Below, in pieces: positions 1-11,500 of a DNA stretch of 64,000 nucleotides. The notes beneath the pieces are model-generated. The model saw nothing but the letters and a program-made list of their open reading frames with translations, ran no database searches and was not told the origin of the DNA. The DNA lies in assembly GCF_001411555.2 (NCBI RefSeq), contig NC_049912.1, positions 18,274,341 through 18,338,340 of the forward strand, read 5' to 3'. Made by a program: the position numbers and the translations under genes. The stretch is from Juglans regia (Eukaryota; Streptophyta; Magnoliopsida; Fagales; Juglandaceae). Position 1 is the first letter of the stretch, and every line of letters begins with the position of its first letter.

Positions 1-1766
1 AACTCCTTGGGAAGCAAAATAAGTCTTGAGAGAATTATTCACAAATTCCCCACCACCATCGCTTTGTATAATTTTGACATGAGCATTAAATTGATTTTCC
101 ATCAATTTAAGAAACAAAGGAAAAAGATGAATAACATTGGATTTTCGTGCCATAGGAAATAACCAAGTATATCTAGAAAGTTCATCAATAATAACTAGAT
201 AAAACTGAAATCCATCATAAGAAGTAATAGAGGCAGGGCTCCACACATTAGTATGAGTGGTGTGAAGAAAATGAGGAGCATGAGTACTACGGGTTTAGAA
301 GGGTAATTTTGTTGATTTTCCTAGGATGCAACTTCGACAAAAAGTAACATTTTTATTAAAAAGAGAGACATGGCACTTGAGTTTGAAGTGTTCGAGCATG
401 TGGGTGGCCAAGACGGGCATGCCACTTATTTGCATATACTTTAGTGACCATGTAAATAGATGGAGAAGTAAGGTGCATTCTTGAATTCAAAGGATATAAA
501 CCATCTTGAACTCTTCCCTTAAGTAGCACGTCTCTCGTCTTCAGATCCTTAATAAGAAAACCCCATGGCTAAAACATAAAATAACAACTATTGTCAGTTG
601 TAAATTGAAACACTAAAAGGAGTTTCTTCTGAAGATTAGGCACAACCAGAGTATTTTTCAATTAAGAGATGTATTAGGAACATCAAAATTACCAACTCCA
701 GGGATGGGAAGACTGGAACCATTGCCAACTAAAACGGACTTGGTTCGTTTGTATGGTTGAATACATTGTGTATTTGCAGGTGTTGGAGTCATGTGTTGAT
801 TTGCACTCGTGTTTGGGTACCAAGCCTCATCAGCGATGCCACCAGCTTGAACGACAACGAATGCCTAGTATTGCTCAGCTTCATCTTCAGAGGCACAACA
901 ACTGTCAGCCTTGTGGTTTGGACCACCACACCAGAAATATGTGACAAGAGAAGAACGAGCAACACAGGTGGAATTACGATTTCCTCCACCATTTGGAGAT
1001 TGCTAACCACGTCCAGCAAAGTTGCGATCATTAGAACGACCACCACCACGGTTGTTAGAATAGGGAGGACGAGTTGATGCTAGGGCACGAGTTGGCTGAC
1101 CACCCGTGGATTTAAAACCAGAGGCACGATTACTATAGAGTGCCACGACTGGAGATTGTTCACGGGCAGAAGATACTCACAGTTCAAAGTCTTGCAGCTT
1201 GCTTATAACATTTTCAAGAGGTGGAAATTTATCTATGGCATTAAGGGCAGCAACAATATGGTCGAATTCTGGCCCTAAACCTCTGAGCAAGTAGATGAAA
1301 AAGTCATCATCCTTCATTGGTTTTCCAACGCCACGGAGGGAAAGGGCCAACAACTTGGCCTTGTGTAAATATTCTTCCATGGAAGATGTTCCCTTTGTGA
1401 GGGACTGCAGCTCACCACACATTTGCTAGACACGATCTCTTGTATGTTGGTCATACAGAGTCTCAAGAACTTCCCAAGCATCATGGGAATCAGCTGATCA
1501 AGGCGTAACCACTTTGCTGCTGTAGGATTCGGACTGGGTTCACTGTTATCATCAAGAATGGTGGAGGCTGGGATTGGCACTTCATTTATAACATACCCAA
1601 GTAGACCATGGCCCCTGAGGATTGGAACTACCTGCGCTTTCTACAAGAGATAATTTGTGGAAGCCAGATTTATAGAGATGTCAGGTAAATTTTTTTTGGT
1701 GGAGAACAGATCAAAGGTAGAGAGCTGGGACACAAAAGGGATTTGAGAGGTAGAAGAAGAAGACAT
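1..1766 (-). pseudogene. Ty1/copia gag-pol remnant, cut by the window edge
   Basis: Read on the - strand, this is the 5' half of a Ty1/copia polyprotein. The gag start is the ATG at 1766-1764, opening MSSSSTSQIPF. It is soon interrupted by an in-frame TAG after SINLASTNYLL. A UBN2-type gag segment lies at 1177-1422 (KLLALSLRGVGKPMKDDDF, LRGLGPEFDHIVAALNAI). A degenerate zinc-knuckle-like stretch follows near 900-960 (WCGGPNHKADSC). At 1-85 is integrase core with the hallmark QSDGGGEF. Parts sit in different frames, so it is frameshifted and dead. RT and RNase H would lie left of position 1. The primer-binding site and LTR directly upstream (1801 onward) fix the orientation. Confidence 0.85.
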
Positions 1767-1800
1767 GATTTAGATTCAGATTCAGACTGAGTCCTCGTGT

Positions 1801-1814
1801 GACTCTTGATACCA
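1801..1814 (-). other. primer-binding site of the left copia element
   Basis: The - strand reads TGGTATCAAGAGTC. It is complementary to the 3' end of initiator methionine tRNA apart from one extra base, the usual primer of plant copia elements. It directly abuts the presumed LTR at 1815. Confidence 0.7.
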
Positions 1815-2033
1815 TGTAAATGTGAACTGCACACTTGTGCATAAATTGTTTATTAACATATATAGAATTTATAGAGGTCGATGGACCATTCGTACATCAA
1901 TGCTATGAGTTGTATGAAGAATAAAAATGGAATGTACAATTGCCACCTTTCTATACTAACTAACGTATAACTATGTACAGAGAGCTAAATCATGCAAAAT
2001 AATAAAATACATAAATGGACCAGCAGACCAACA
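1815..2033 (-). repeat. probable 5' LTR of the left copia element
   Basis: The inner edge, next to the primer-binding site, is well placed: on the - strand the LTR ends in ...CATTTACA. The outer edge is a guess at the first suitable TG terminus (TGTTGGTC on the - strand, position 2033). The partner LTR lies outside the window, so neither length nor target duplication can be confirmed. Confidence 0.4.
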
Positions 2034-3281
2034 GTGATACGTGGAGTGATATATGAAGTTTGTTTATTCAAAAAACGTATTATGTAAAAAATAATTGAAA
2101 CAACTAATTACCTTTTGAGAAATGATATTTGCAATTATGAAGTGCACAAGCACCGCATAATCCTTTTGAAAAAAATAAGTAAATACGAGACCCTCATAAA
2201 AAAATTAATTTCTCAATAGTAGGCTCCACTCTTTTTCAAAATGATTACATGGCGTTTGTGCACTCTATGGCTATATGTAACATTACTCTTATCTTTTTAA
2301 TTAAATGCACAAAAAAAAAAAAAAATCTATATTCATTATGTAAAATGCATGCAACACACATAATGCAATCCACTACATATTACATTATTTGGGGTTTATA
2401 TATTACATTACAAAATACAACATTACACATCTATGAGCTAAGTATATGGCGTGTAGTAGCCCCACCAGCCCCCTGGGTAAGATATTTGCACTAATTTGAT
2501 CTTGCTAACAAGCACTTGGTCTAGGTACTGTAGTCCACAAATAGATGCCATATACTTGGTCTAAGTATTGTTCTAGATGCCAATAGACTCATCAATGAAT
2601 GAGTGAAGGCAATAGAAGCTTAGGCATAGGCAAAAGTGGGAGGGATGAGAGAACAAGTTGGCATGGGTGCTTTGGCAATAACATCCGAGCAATCCCAATC
2701 ACGCTCTAAATCTAGTAGGCTAGCTGCCCATTTCGCCCCAAGTCTTGACATTTAAGTGTAGGTTGGAGTCCTTTCATGAAATTGAAGAGCCGATCCTCTT
2801 CCATCATATCAAAACTATCCAAGGAGAACTATGAAAAATGGCCTTCACATACTTGCATATGGTGCTTATTTGCTTCAAGCTTATTAACATGCCGAACCAC
2901 AACTCGATAGGAACCCTTTATTTTGCCTTAACTCGTCCTCATAATGGATCTAATTTTAAAATCACTCTTCTTTTTCTCTCCTTGAAATCCAACAAAAATA
3001 AAAATTTTATACTTCCATCAAGCGAAGCACAAAGAGTTTTTTAAAAAAGAAAGGAAGATGGAAAACGGATTTTCCTCCTAAACCCACTCCAACCCTAGGG
3101 CTCCTATAGTCTTCGGTTCTTCGCAAGACAACACTGCTCACATGGAAACTGAGTCGTCCCTTTTGATTTCTTCATGTTACAAGTAGTTGAGTAACTCGCA
3201 ATAGGGAGGGTTGGTGTACAATATTGGGCAAGGAGGGCAAACCCCTAAATCAAAGTAATGAGGACAAACTGATTGCAAAAC

Positions 3282-3285
<4 letters not shown>
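2034..3285. other. spacer, no gene seen
   Basis: AT-rich sequence with short unrelated ORFs only, a poly-A run near 2310, and no splice-linked coding signal or recognisable transposon domain. Confidence 0.6.

Positions 3286-3317
<32 letters not shown>
3286..3317. repeat. (TA)n microsatellite
   Basis: Sixteen TA dinucleotides in a row, flanked by ordinary sequence. Confidence 0.95.
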
Positions 3318-3318
<1 letters not shown>

Positions 3319-3469
3319 TAGTAGTGGGGTTACGTGCGAGGCACGTTTGCCCTGTATTATTATTGTTGATGCAGTAAAAATTACTCAATTGGCTTGAAGG
3401 GGAGAAAGAGTTATTCTCGGCCCATTGGGAAGACTTGGGCCTCGATTGGCATTGCAAAGAGCCCCCATG

Positions 3470-4140
3470 CGTGAACTTGTTTCTTGAGCTTAATAAATCC
3501 TAGGCAAAGGAGTCCCGATGAGATCATGAGGTATCGAGCGGGTAACTCCAGAGTAGGTGAGGTGTTGTCCCGAGCTGGTGGGGTGCCGAGCAGGTCATCT
3601 CCCAAACAAGTGGAGGTGGAGGTTCTAGAGCGGAGGTGCAGAGCAGAGGAGGGATCCCGAGCTGAACTTCATTTATTTCCTGAGCTGAACTCCCTTGCAT
3701 GAACTTGTTTCCCTAACTTAACAAATCTTGGGCATAGGAGTCCTAAGGAGATCATGAGGTATCGAGTGGATAACTTTAGAGAAAAGTGAGGTGTTGTCCC
3801 GAGCTGGTGGGGTGCCGAGCAGGTCATCTCCGAGCGGGTGTCTCCCAAGCAAAGTGAGCGTTTGTCCCGAGTAGGTGTTCCCGAGATGGTTCCCAAGCCA
3901 TGCTTCCCGAGATGGTTCCCGAGCCGTGCTCCCCAAGTTTAGTAACTCCTAGGCAGAAGAGGTGCCGAGCAAGTGGCTCCCTAGTAGGTGACTCCCGAGC
4001 AGGTGGCTCCCGAGCAGGTGTTTCCCAAGCGGATGGCTCTCAAGCTGGTGGGCTGAGGAGGGATCTCGAGCTGAGGGAGGCTGCGATGGAGACTCCAGAG
4101 CAGCGTGAGGATTGGTCCCGAGTGAGTTGGCTACCAACTC
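3470..4140 (+). repeat. GC-rich minisatellite block with 229-bp duplication and 15-bp array
   Basis: An island richer in GC than its surroundings. Segments near 3473-3602 and 3702-3831 are copies offset by 229 bp; within them 46 bases (3557-3602 and 3786-3831) are identical. At 3966-4055 six consecutive 15-bp units occur (consensus CGAGCAGGTGGCTCC), giving a five-residue repeat such as SRAGG/SRAGV/SQADG in one frame. Another tandem pair of about 26 bp sits at about 3873-3925. ORFs on both strands are by-products of the repeats; no known protein is visible. The wording resembles the internal region of the LARD element at 28.4-33.8 kb, so it may be a relic of the same class. Confidence 0.75.
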
Positions 4141-4329
4141 TAATTAATTAGATGGTTTTATTCTTTTAAAAATGTTTAGCAAAACTTCATCATTTATTTA
4201 ATGATGAAATATTAGTATTTTATAAATTAAAGTTGATTTTAAGTGTGTAATATGGTATTTATATTTTAATTATCTATTATAAGTTAGTTTAAATCAGTGT
4301 TTATATACCTCCATTGTTAGATCAAATCT

Positions 4330-5050
4330 AGAGATTCAAGGTGAAAAGTTGGGATTTAAAACTCCAAACCTAGCATTTTCCCCTCACTTTCCCTTTCTCC
4401 CTCTCTCCTTCCCTTTCAGCAGTCGCATGTCTTCCCTCTCTCTCACTCGATCTCCTCCCTCAAGCAGCCTAATGCCGCCGTGCACCACCCTGCGGCGTCA
4501 CCGGCTACCTCACTGGCTTCCCCTCACGCTGGCAACTAAACCCCATCGTCGAAGCTCCTTGGTAACTCCTCCATCAGCCGCACGCGAACAACCCGAAATG
4601 GGTCTCGACGCAGGGGTTCTCCACCCTTGAGCCACCGCGGCTCAACCCTAGCTCCACCAAGCACCACCATCGAGTTCCCCTCACGCCGTGGACCACTTCC
4701 ATGGAACCCACCACCCGTAGCTCCTCCCTAGCCCCACACATGCAGCCCCTCTACACGCACGAGTTTCTCCCCGTAGCGCCACCCCCACGCCATCGCATCA
4801 CCACCACCATCCTCCTCCTTCGCCGACGACCCCTCCCAGCTCCTTTCATGCCCTCTCTCTTCACGGGATCCCAAATCCATCGCTATAGGACCACCACGCC
4901 ACTGTCGTATGCCGCCTCTAGCAGCCACGATGCAGCTCCCTTGCTTTATTGTGTGATGATTTTGTGATGATTTATGGTGATTTTGTGAAGAAGAAAATTG
5001 TTGTGAGGATGTACTGAGGAACATAAGTGGAAGAAGAAAGTGTCAAAACA
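4330..5050. other. C-rich block with overlapping ORFs, no convincing gene
   Basis: Reading frames at 4349-4630 (+), 4701-4967 (+) and 4728-5024 (-) overlap in a stretch rich in CCT, CAC and CTC. The predicted peptides are low-complexity Ser/Pro/His/Arg and match no family I know. ORFs on both strands come from base composition. It may be repeat-derived or a decayed gene. Confidence 0.4.
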
Positions 5051-5218
5051 AAATTACTGTTCATAAGGAGATATGCTCTTTTAAATATAAGGAAATTAAT
5101 GGAAATAAGTTGGTTTCCTATGAGAAAGAGGGACATATCCAATTAGAGGGAGACTGAGGGGGAGAAACGAACCATATTTGTCATTTGGTTCAAATACAAT
5201 CTCACATATATAGGTATG

Positions 5219-5403
5219 AAAAATTCTACTCATCATCCTCACACCACATACTATACATAATTTTTAATTTTTTTCTCTTATCAAATGTGTAATGTATGGA
5301 TGATGAGTAAAAGAACTCAATCAGTTTGGGAAGAATAAAACAAAAAATAAAAAATAAAAAAATATGGTGTGTAATGTGTGGAAATGATGAGTAGTAAAGC
5401 TCG
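5219..5403. mobile_element. MITE-like inverted-repeat element
   Basis: The left end (TACTCATCATCCTCACACC) and the right end (GTGTGGAAATGATGAGTA) are imperfect inverted repeats around an AT-rich core. A related internal end (GGATGATGAGTAAAAG) lies near 5300. No coding capacity. Target duplication not resolved. Confidence 0.5.
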
Positions 5404-5781
5404 GTAGGTATAAAATGGAAGTAGATAGATCTCCTTTTTTTTATCCTTCCCCAATTATCTTGACTAATTCAAATAGTTTGGGCCAAGACTTTTGATTTGT
5501 TATAAGATTCTCTAAACCCGGGCCGAAAACGGCTTTTGAAATCCGGCTACTTGGTTTTTGGATTGGGTCGAAAAAAAATCCGACCTGGGTGAATAATCTT
5601 ACCGACACTGACTTTGTGGTATCTCTTTCTTTTGTAGTGGGCCTATTAGTATTTAATAAGTTAGAAGATATTCTAATTTACCTCTAAGTTGCACCCTCCA
5701 AGAGAGTAAGATATTCTAATCTACATCTAAGAGGTTCGCGCCTCTCTAGGAGACCCAATCACTAATTTATAACTTAAGTTA

Positions 5782-5964
5782 GGTTGCGTTTGAGTAGCGA
5801 GGTAATATTATATATTTTGTAAATAGTAGTGAAAAAATAATGAAAAAGTAATGATAGAATATTGAATAGTAATGAAAAAGTAATGATAAAATATTGAATA
5901 GTGATAAAAGTATGTAAAAAGTAATAATAAAATAATGAATAGTACTATCCAAACTAACCCTTAA
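5782..5964 (+). mobile_element. MITE, GAGATGAG-family relative
   Basis: Starts TTAGGTTGCGTTTGAGTAG and ends CTATCCAAACTAACCCTTAA, which are imperfect inverted repeats. The interior is an AT-rich tandem of 'gaatagtaatgaaaaagtaa' units. The ends resemble the 'gtttggatag...' termini of the other copies in this window. Confidence 0.6.
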
Positions 5965-6989
5965 TCTCATACTTAGAGCACTCATTGGATTAGTCAAAGT
6001 TAAATGATAGTTTTGATGAATGTAAGAAAAATTTGACTTTTGATTATTCCATTCACATAAATTTTCACATTGGAATAGCTATTTTTTCATTATATAATAA
6101 TAAAATAATATAAGATAAATTTGGTTTTGGTTATTCACATTAAATCTCCACATTAGATTATATATTTATTCATTATGTGGTAATGAATAAATAATAATTT
6201 CAAAAATATTTAATTTTTTAATTATTAATTTATTTAATTTTATCATATTTTACTATTCTACTTATTATATGTTAATTAATAATCATGTTCTTATTAAATT
6301 AATATATCACTAAGTTAAATTAATATATTAATTGTGATAAAATATGTGATAGAAAAAAAGGGAGAGAGAAATAATTAATAAAATATGTATTTGATGTATG
6401 TACAGTAATCTTCAAATTTGAAAAAAATTTTGAAAATTACTGTAACTAAATTCTAAATATTTGAAATTTGACTAATTCAATGTGAGCATATTTTACTCTT
6501 TAATAGCTAAATACTCATTGAATTTAACTTTTAGCTAATCTAATGAGAGTACTCTTAGATGGTTGCTCTGACGCCAAATGATGCAAAATTTTGGGTGGAG
6601 CTTAATTCTTCAAAATTGGCTTCCAAGGAAAAGGTACTTAGAAACTTAAATACACATGATTATGCTTGTAGTTAAATAACTTGGGATATTTCAATCGGAA
6701 CTGAGAAAATTTGTGCTGAAATACGTGTGTAGATATGAATCACAAGCTTGCCAACTGAGAAAAAATATTAGATATCATCTGCATGATCACACATAAATGT
6801 GCTCAATTTTTATACATGCACAAACAAAACTCCTTGAAATTCAAAATGTTTCATATAAGAAATCTATATTTTCGTCTCTAGCTAGTTAATTAACAAATAT
6901 TTCATAAAATAAACATAGACAAATGGCACAATGATTAATTAATAAATGTCATTGATTGGATCTTTATTGACATCCTTTGCAACAATCAT

Positions 6990-7208
6990 TTGTTTGTTTT
7001 CGCAGAAGAGATGAAATAAGTTGAAATTAAAATTAAAAGTTGAATAAAATATTATTAGAATATATATTTTTAATATTATTTTTGTTTTAAAGTTTGAAAA
7101 AAGTTAAATTACTTATTTTATTTTATTTTGTATATGAATTTAAAAAAATTTGTAATAATTAAATGAAATGAGATGAGATGAGATGAGTTGTGAAAACAAA
7201 CGAGACTT
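6990..7208 (+). mobile_element. GAGATGAG-family MITE
   Basis: Begins TTGTTTGTTTTCGCAGAAG and ends GTTGTGAAAACAAACGAGAC. The core is AT-rich (AGTTGAATAAAATATTATTAG, AGTTTGAAAAAAGTTAAAT) followed by repeated GAGAT. Very similar to the copy at 59686-59860. Confidence 0.75.
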
Positions 7209-7420
7209 TTAGAGTCAACTTAATTCAAAACTTAGTTGGATTTATAATTTTAACACATATTTTAGATGCGAGTCATTGCACATCGATCTATTCAATGTTT
7301 AACTAGTAATTTTTATCAAATTTAATATTTGGTCATATTATAATTTTTAGTTTGGATAAAATAAAAAATTGCATCATATTTCTTATTCATGGAGGAAAAA
7401 ATAGATTGAATAGACTTTTA

Positions 7421-7772
7421 AGGCTTGGTTGGATAATGAGATTAGATGAGATGATCTGTGAATAATAATGAAATAGTTTGTGAATAATAATGAAATGATT
7501 TGAGTTGGAATATTTTATGAGATTTTGAGAAAATAGAGAAAAAGTTGAATAAAAATATTATAAAATTTAATATTGTTAAAATATAATTTTTATTTTGGGA
7601 TTTGAAAAAGTTAAATTATTTTTTGTATTTTGTTTGGAAGTTTAAAAAAAATTATAATGATTAGATGAAAAAAATAAAAATTTGAAATTAAAAAGTATTT
7701 GAGTTTGTTGTATTTGAATATTGAAATAATATGAGATGAGATGAGAGGCTTTCAACATCTAAACCAGAGCCT
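7421..7772 (+). mobile_element. GAGATGAG-family MITE, long form
   Basis: Ends AGGCTTGGTTGGATAATGAG and CATCTAAACCAGAGCCT are inverted repeats. The interior holds the family landmarks: GTGAATAATAATGAAAT, GAGAAAAAGTTGAATAAAAA and TTTGAAAAAGTTAAATTA. Closest in plan to the copies at 36631 and 45808. Confidence 0.75.
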
Positions 7773-7867
7773 GAACAAAAAAATTTTAATGGATAAAAAA
7801 ATGTTTAAATACTAGAATAGTCCATGTGACAGATAACTCACTAGCTTTTTAAAATAAACTATTTTAT

Positions 7868-8062
7868 TCGGGTGCGTTTGGAACATAAATTATTCTCAAC
7901 TCATCTCAACTCATCATTATAATTTTTTCAAATCCCAATACAAAATATAATAAACAATTCAATTTTTTCAAATCTCAAAATAATAATAATATTAAAAAAT
8001 AATATTCTAATAATATTTTATCATCTCAACTCAACTCACTTCAACATCCAAACTCACCAATA
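7868..8062 (-). mobile_element. GAGATGAG-family MITE, reverse orientation
   Basis: Begins GGGTGCGTTTGGAACATAA, carries CTCAACTCATCTCAACTCATC and TTTTTCAAATCTCAAAATAA, and ends ACTTCAACATCCAAACTCACC. It lies only about 100 bp from the forward copy at 7421 and about 480 bp upstream of the RING gene start. Confidence 0.75.
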
Positions 8063-8535
8063 CTCTCAACTTCGGTCATTTTGAATATTTTGTTATAGAA
8101 TTGTTAGACCAACTAAGGAGACCTCTAAAATGTGGCTTATAAGCCACTTCACTACTAATAAAAATGCACCACGTGGACTATTAAAAAGAAATCCATATGC
8201 ACATGGGTAGTGATACCCGAATATTTTTTTTACCACTATTTTGCTACTCAATTATTTTTTTCTATTTTACTATTTGAATTTAGATTAAAAATATTAGGAC
8301 ATAACATTCTTGCATAATTTAAAAAAAAATAAATTTAATCAATTAACCTAATTATATAATTTAATTAAAAATAAATTTAATTTTAAAAAATTGATTCAAA
8401 GGATAAAAGAGGGTTGGTGGTTGGCTTGGGCTAACTCGACCCGGCCTGTTCTTTAGGTACCCGACCCTTCGCCTCGCCTGGAAACGAAACAACGGGCCTA
8501 AGGCTTTAAGCCTCTAAAACAGAGGGGGAAGGAGG

Positions 8536-8544
8536 ATGAGATGA
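8536..8544 (+). promoter_or_regulatory. minimal uORF overlapping the chosen RING start
   Basis: ATG AGA TGA encodes Met-Arg-stop, and its stop overlaps the ATG at 8541. A second out-of-frame ATG at 8548 opens a 15-codon frame that runs past the alternative start at 8559. Crowded leader starts of this kind can lower translation of the main frame; here that is inference only. Confidence 0.35.
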
Positions 8545-11500
8545 GCCATGATGAGTATATGGCATCGTCATCTTCCTTGGATTCCTCGAATTTAAATTCA
8601 ACTTCAGGTCTTCTCTCTCTCTTGGATTTGAATCTGCAACAAGATCAGGTATTTACTCTCTCTCTCTCTCTCTCTGGGTTGTAAATCGCATTTTATTTTT
8701 AGGTCGGTTTACTTCCTTCTGATTCTCTTATATGTTAAATTTTCCTTTATTTTTTTTTTTGTTTTGAAATTTTTCATTGAACCGGTCATGTTGTTTTGTT
8801 ACGATATTATTAATTAAAAAATAATAATTTATTCTTCTTGAATCGGTCATATTGTTTTGATACTATTTAGTTAATTGATTAATTAATATTGTTTGATATT
8901 TTATATTTGTGGGGTAGATATACTTGCATTTAGACATTTTAATTTTAATTTTTAACCCCATGCCCTATTTTAATATTAATTACTAGTTTTATACAATTTG
9001 TTTATGAAACATTTCATATGGTTAATATCATTTTCTGGGTTTTTTTTTTATGGGGTTGCATTAAAAAAAATAATTTTTTTCATAGTATTATCTCTTGTAC
9101 CGTCGGTGATGTTGAGGCTTTAAATGAATTTGTGTTTGTGAAAGCTTATTCCAGATGTTTTTTATGTAAATTTTTTTGATAGGTAAAATGATTTCTGTGT
9201 ATAATCATAAGGTGAAAATGTCGGAGGGCAATGAAGCTTGCCTAATTTGCTAATGGCTTTCATAGCTTAGAACTGTGCATGGTTTGAACAAATCTGACAA
9301 GGAATCCCTTGTTTGAATAGGGCTTGAGGTTATGAATCCAAGATGAACTCATGATACATCAGATGTGGAAAGTCCAATCAACTAGCTCTTTTAGTGTTTT
9401 AAAACGTGATCCATGCCGTGTTGATGCTAATTTTTCTTAACAAGATTGTATTATCCTCTTAATTAAATAAAAAAAATGATCGTGCTTTTAAATTTATTGG
9501 AGTGTTTGGTGTAAGGCTTCTCAAATAATTATGCTGCAACTGTTGCACTGCTTTCTTTTAAGTATCATGATCAAAGGAGATCGTCATATTGTATTTTTTG
9601 CAAGATTATTACTTTCTGTGCAGAAAGGTTACCTATCCTTTCCTTCTTTCTCAATACACATCAACTGTTTGTTTTTTTCTCCATTGAAATATATCCCTAT
9701 AGTCGATTAATATCTTGGATACTTATATTTTGGTTGTCCTGTACTTTTGAAGTTATTTAATTTCCTTTCATCTGAGCCATGTTCTTTCTACATAATTGAT
9801 GTCAGTATGCTGTCATGCCTAATGCATATGTATTGGCTTCTTTTATTTGTAGCTCGCAATTCAACATGTTGGTTCTATGGGATACGGTAGCCAATTATAC
9901 CTTAATCATGATTTATATCATGTTGACTTTGTAATACTTCATGCACTATTAACTGATTTTTTTGGGTAGTCTGTAGTTCTTTTGATGCTTTCATTCTATG
10001 CAGTGCTCTTATCTGCTTAAGAAATCCATCTTATGTGTAAAAGTTTCTTACATATAAAAAAATGGGTAAAAGTTTCTTGTTAGTTGTAGTGGCTACGAAT
10101 TATTTATTGATTTGACTTGGTTGTCTGGAATTTTTTTTTTTCCTTTTAAATTGATGCAGAACATGGAGGAAATGGACATTGATCAGGTAGTCGATGTCCC
10201 TGACACGCCTGATAGGTTAGCTGCCCGTCGTAGTTTTGGTAAAAATTGTATGGAGCTAGAAAGAAATGTATCATCAGCTGTTGATTTGAGGACTCCTGAT
10301 TTTGTGGATGAAAAATGCATGAATGGACTGAGAGGCAGAAATAGGCTGTTCAATGATAAAGGCCAAAACGGAAAATTGGTTATTCGTTCCCGGAAAAGTA
10401 TCAGAAATGATGAATCTAAGGGATCCAACAACTCTATTGTTCATTCCCCATCAGAGAACCCATATGCTCCCCGGAATGCTTGCATACTTAGGAGACCAGC
10501 AAAAGACGAAAGCTATAGTCATAAGACCAGACACTCTATTGGAGCTGAAAATATGGATAAAGAGAAAGACACACGCTTTATGCTTCCTTCTAAATCATCT
10601 AGCTGCCAAGAAAACACTTTGAGTTTCATTTCAGGCTCTTCTAAGGCATCTAGCAATGCCTATAAAGGGAAGGAAAAATTAGAGGATGATACATTTAAAG
10701 TTCCTGGTTTGGCTTTGGCTCTCGGAAAAGGAGCTAATATGTCCATTAATTCTCAACATGAAACTGGAAAACAAATGCCAGTGCCTGTTAGTTCCCTTAC
10801 CCTTCCAAGATTCAGTGGGCAAAAAAGGTTGGTTCGAAATGGTTGTATCTCTCCACTTAATATAGCAACAAGGGCAAAACAATTAGCTGAACGGCAAAGT
10901 ACCAGTTCCACTGTTGAACAGAGTCATTTGGGGGCAATGGTTTCCAAAAGTCCGCCTTGTCTGACAAATATAAGGGACATTGTTTCGGAAGACAATGGTG
11001 GCAATAGAGTGAAAGGAAAAGGTGTTAGTATTCATCCTTCTGCATCAAAGGAGCAAGGTGCCAATATTGTTTGTACAACTGGCAGGTAATTTGTTTGTTT
11101 GCAGCGCTTGTTCCTATGCAGATGTTCCAAAATGATAGTTATATTCTTGCTATTTAGGACCAAAATTTTCAGTTTTGCATTCATAAATAACTAGGAATTC
11201 TGTTATGTAGATGATGAATTCCAAGGAATTCAATAGTATCCTGAATATTGAACGGTACTTATGTTGATATTTTTTCTTACCTTTCTGATCCTTCCCACAG
11301 CAGAATCGGTTGTTTTTCTCATGAAGCCTTTGTTGTTTTTTTTTCTAGGTTTGTTTGTTTTTATTGAAGTCCATTGTAGTGATTCTACAGATCTGATACT
11401 AAATCTGGTTGTTTGATACAGCTATATCCTAATGCTTGTTGCATCTTGCCTGCTTCTTGGTTATTTTTCTGCTGAGAACCTGCCCTGAAGTTGACAATGT

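Noticed and set aside
1801..1814. tRNA-like match
   Set aside because: Only the 3'-end complement of a tRNA, that is, a retroelement primer site; no tRNA gene fold anywhere in the window.
4349..5024. ORFs of 80-98 codons suggesting a Ser/Pro-rich gene
   Set aside because: Frames open on both strands at once, low-complexity composition, no recognisable domain or exon structure.
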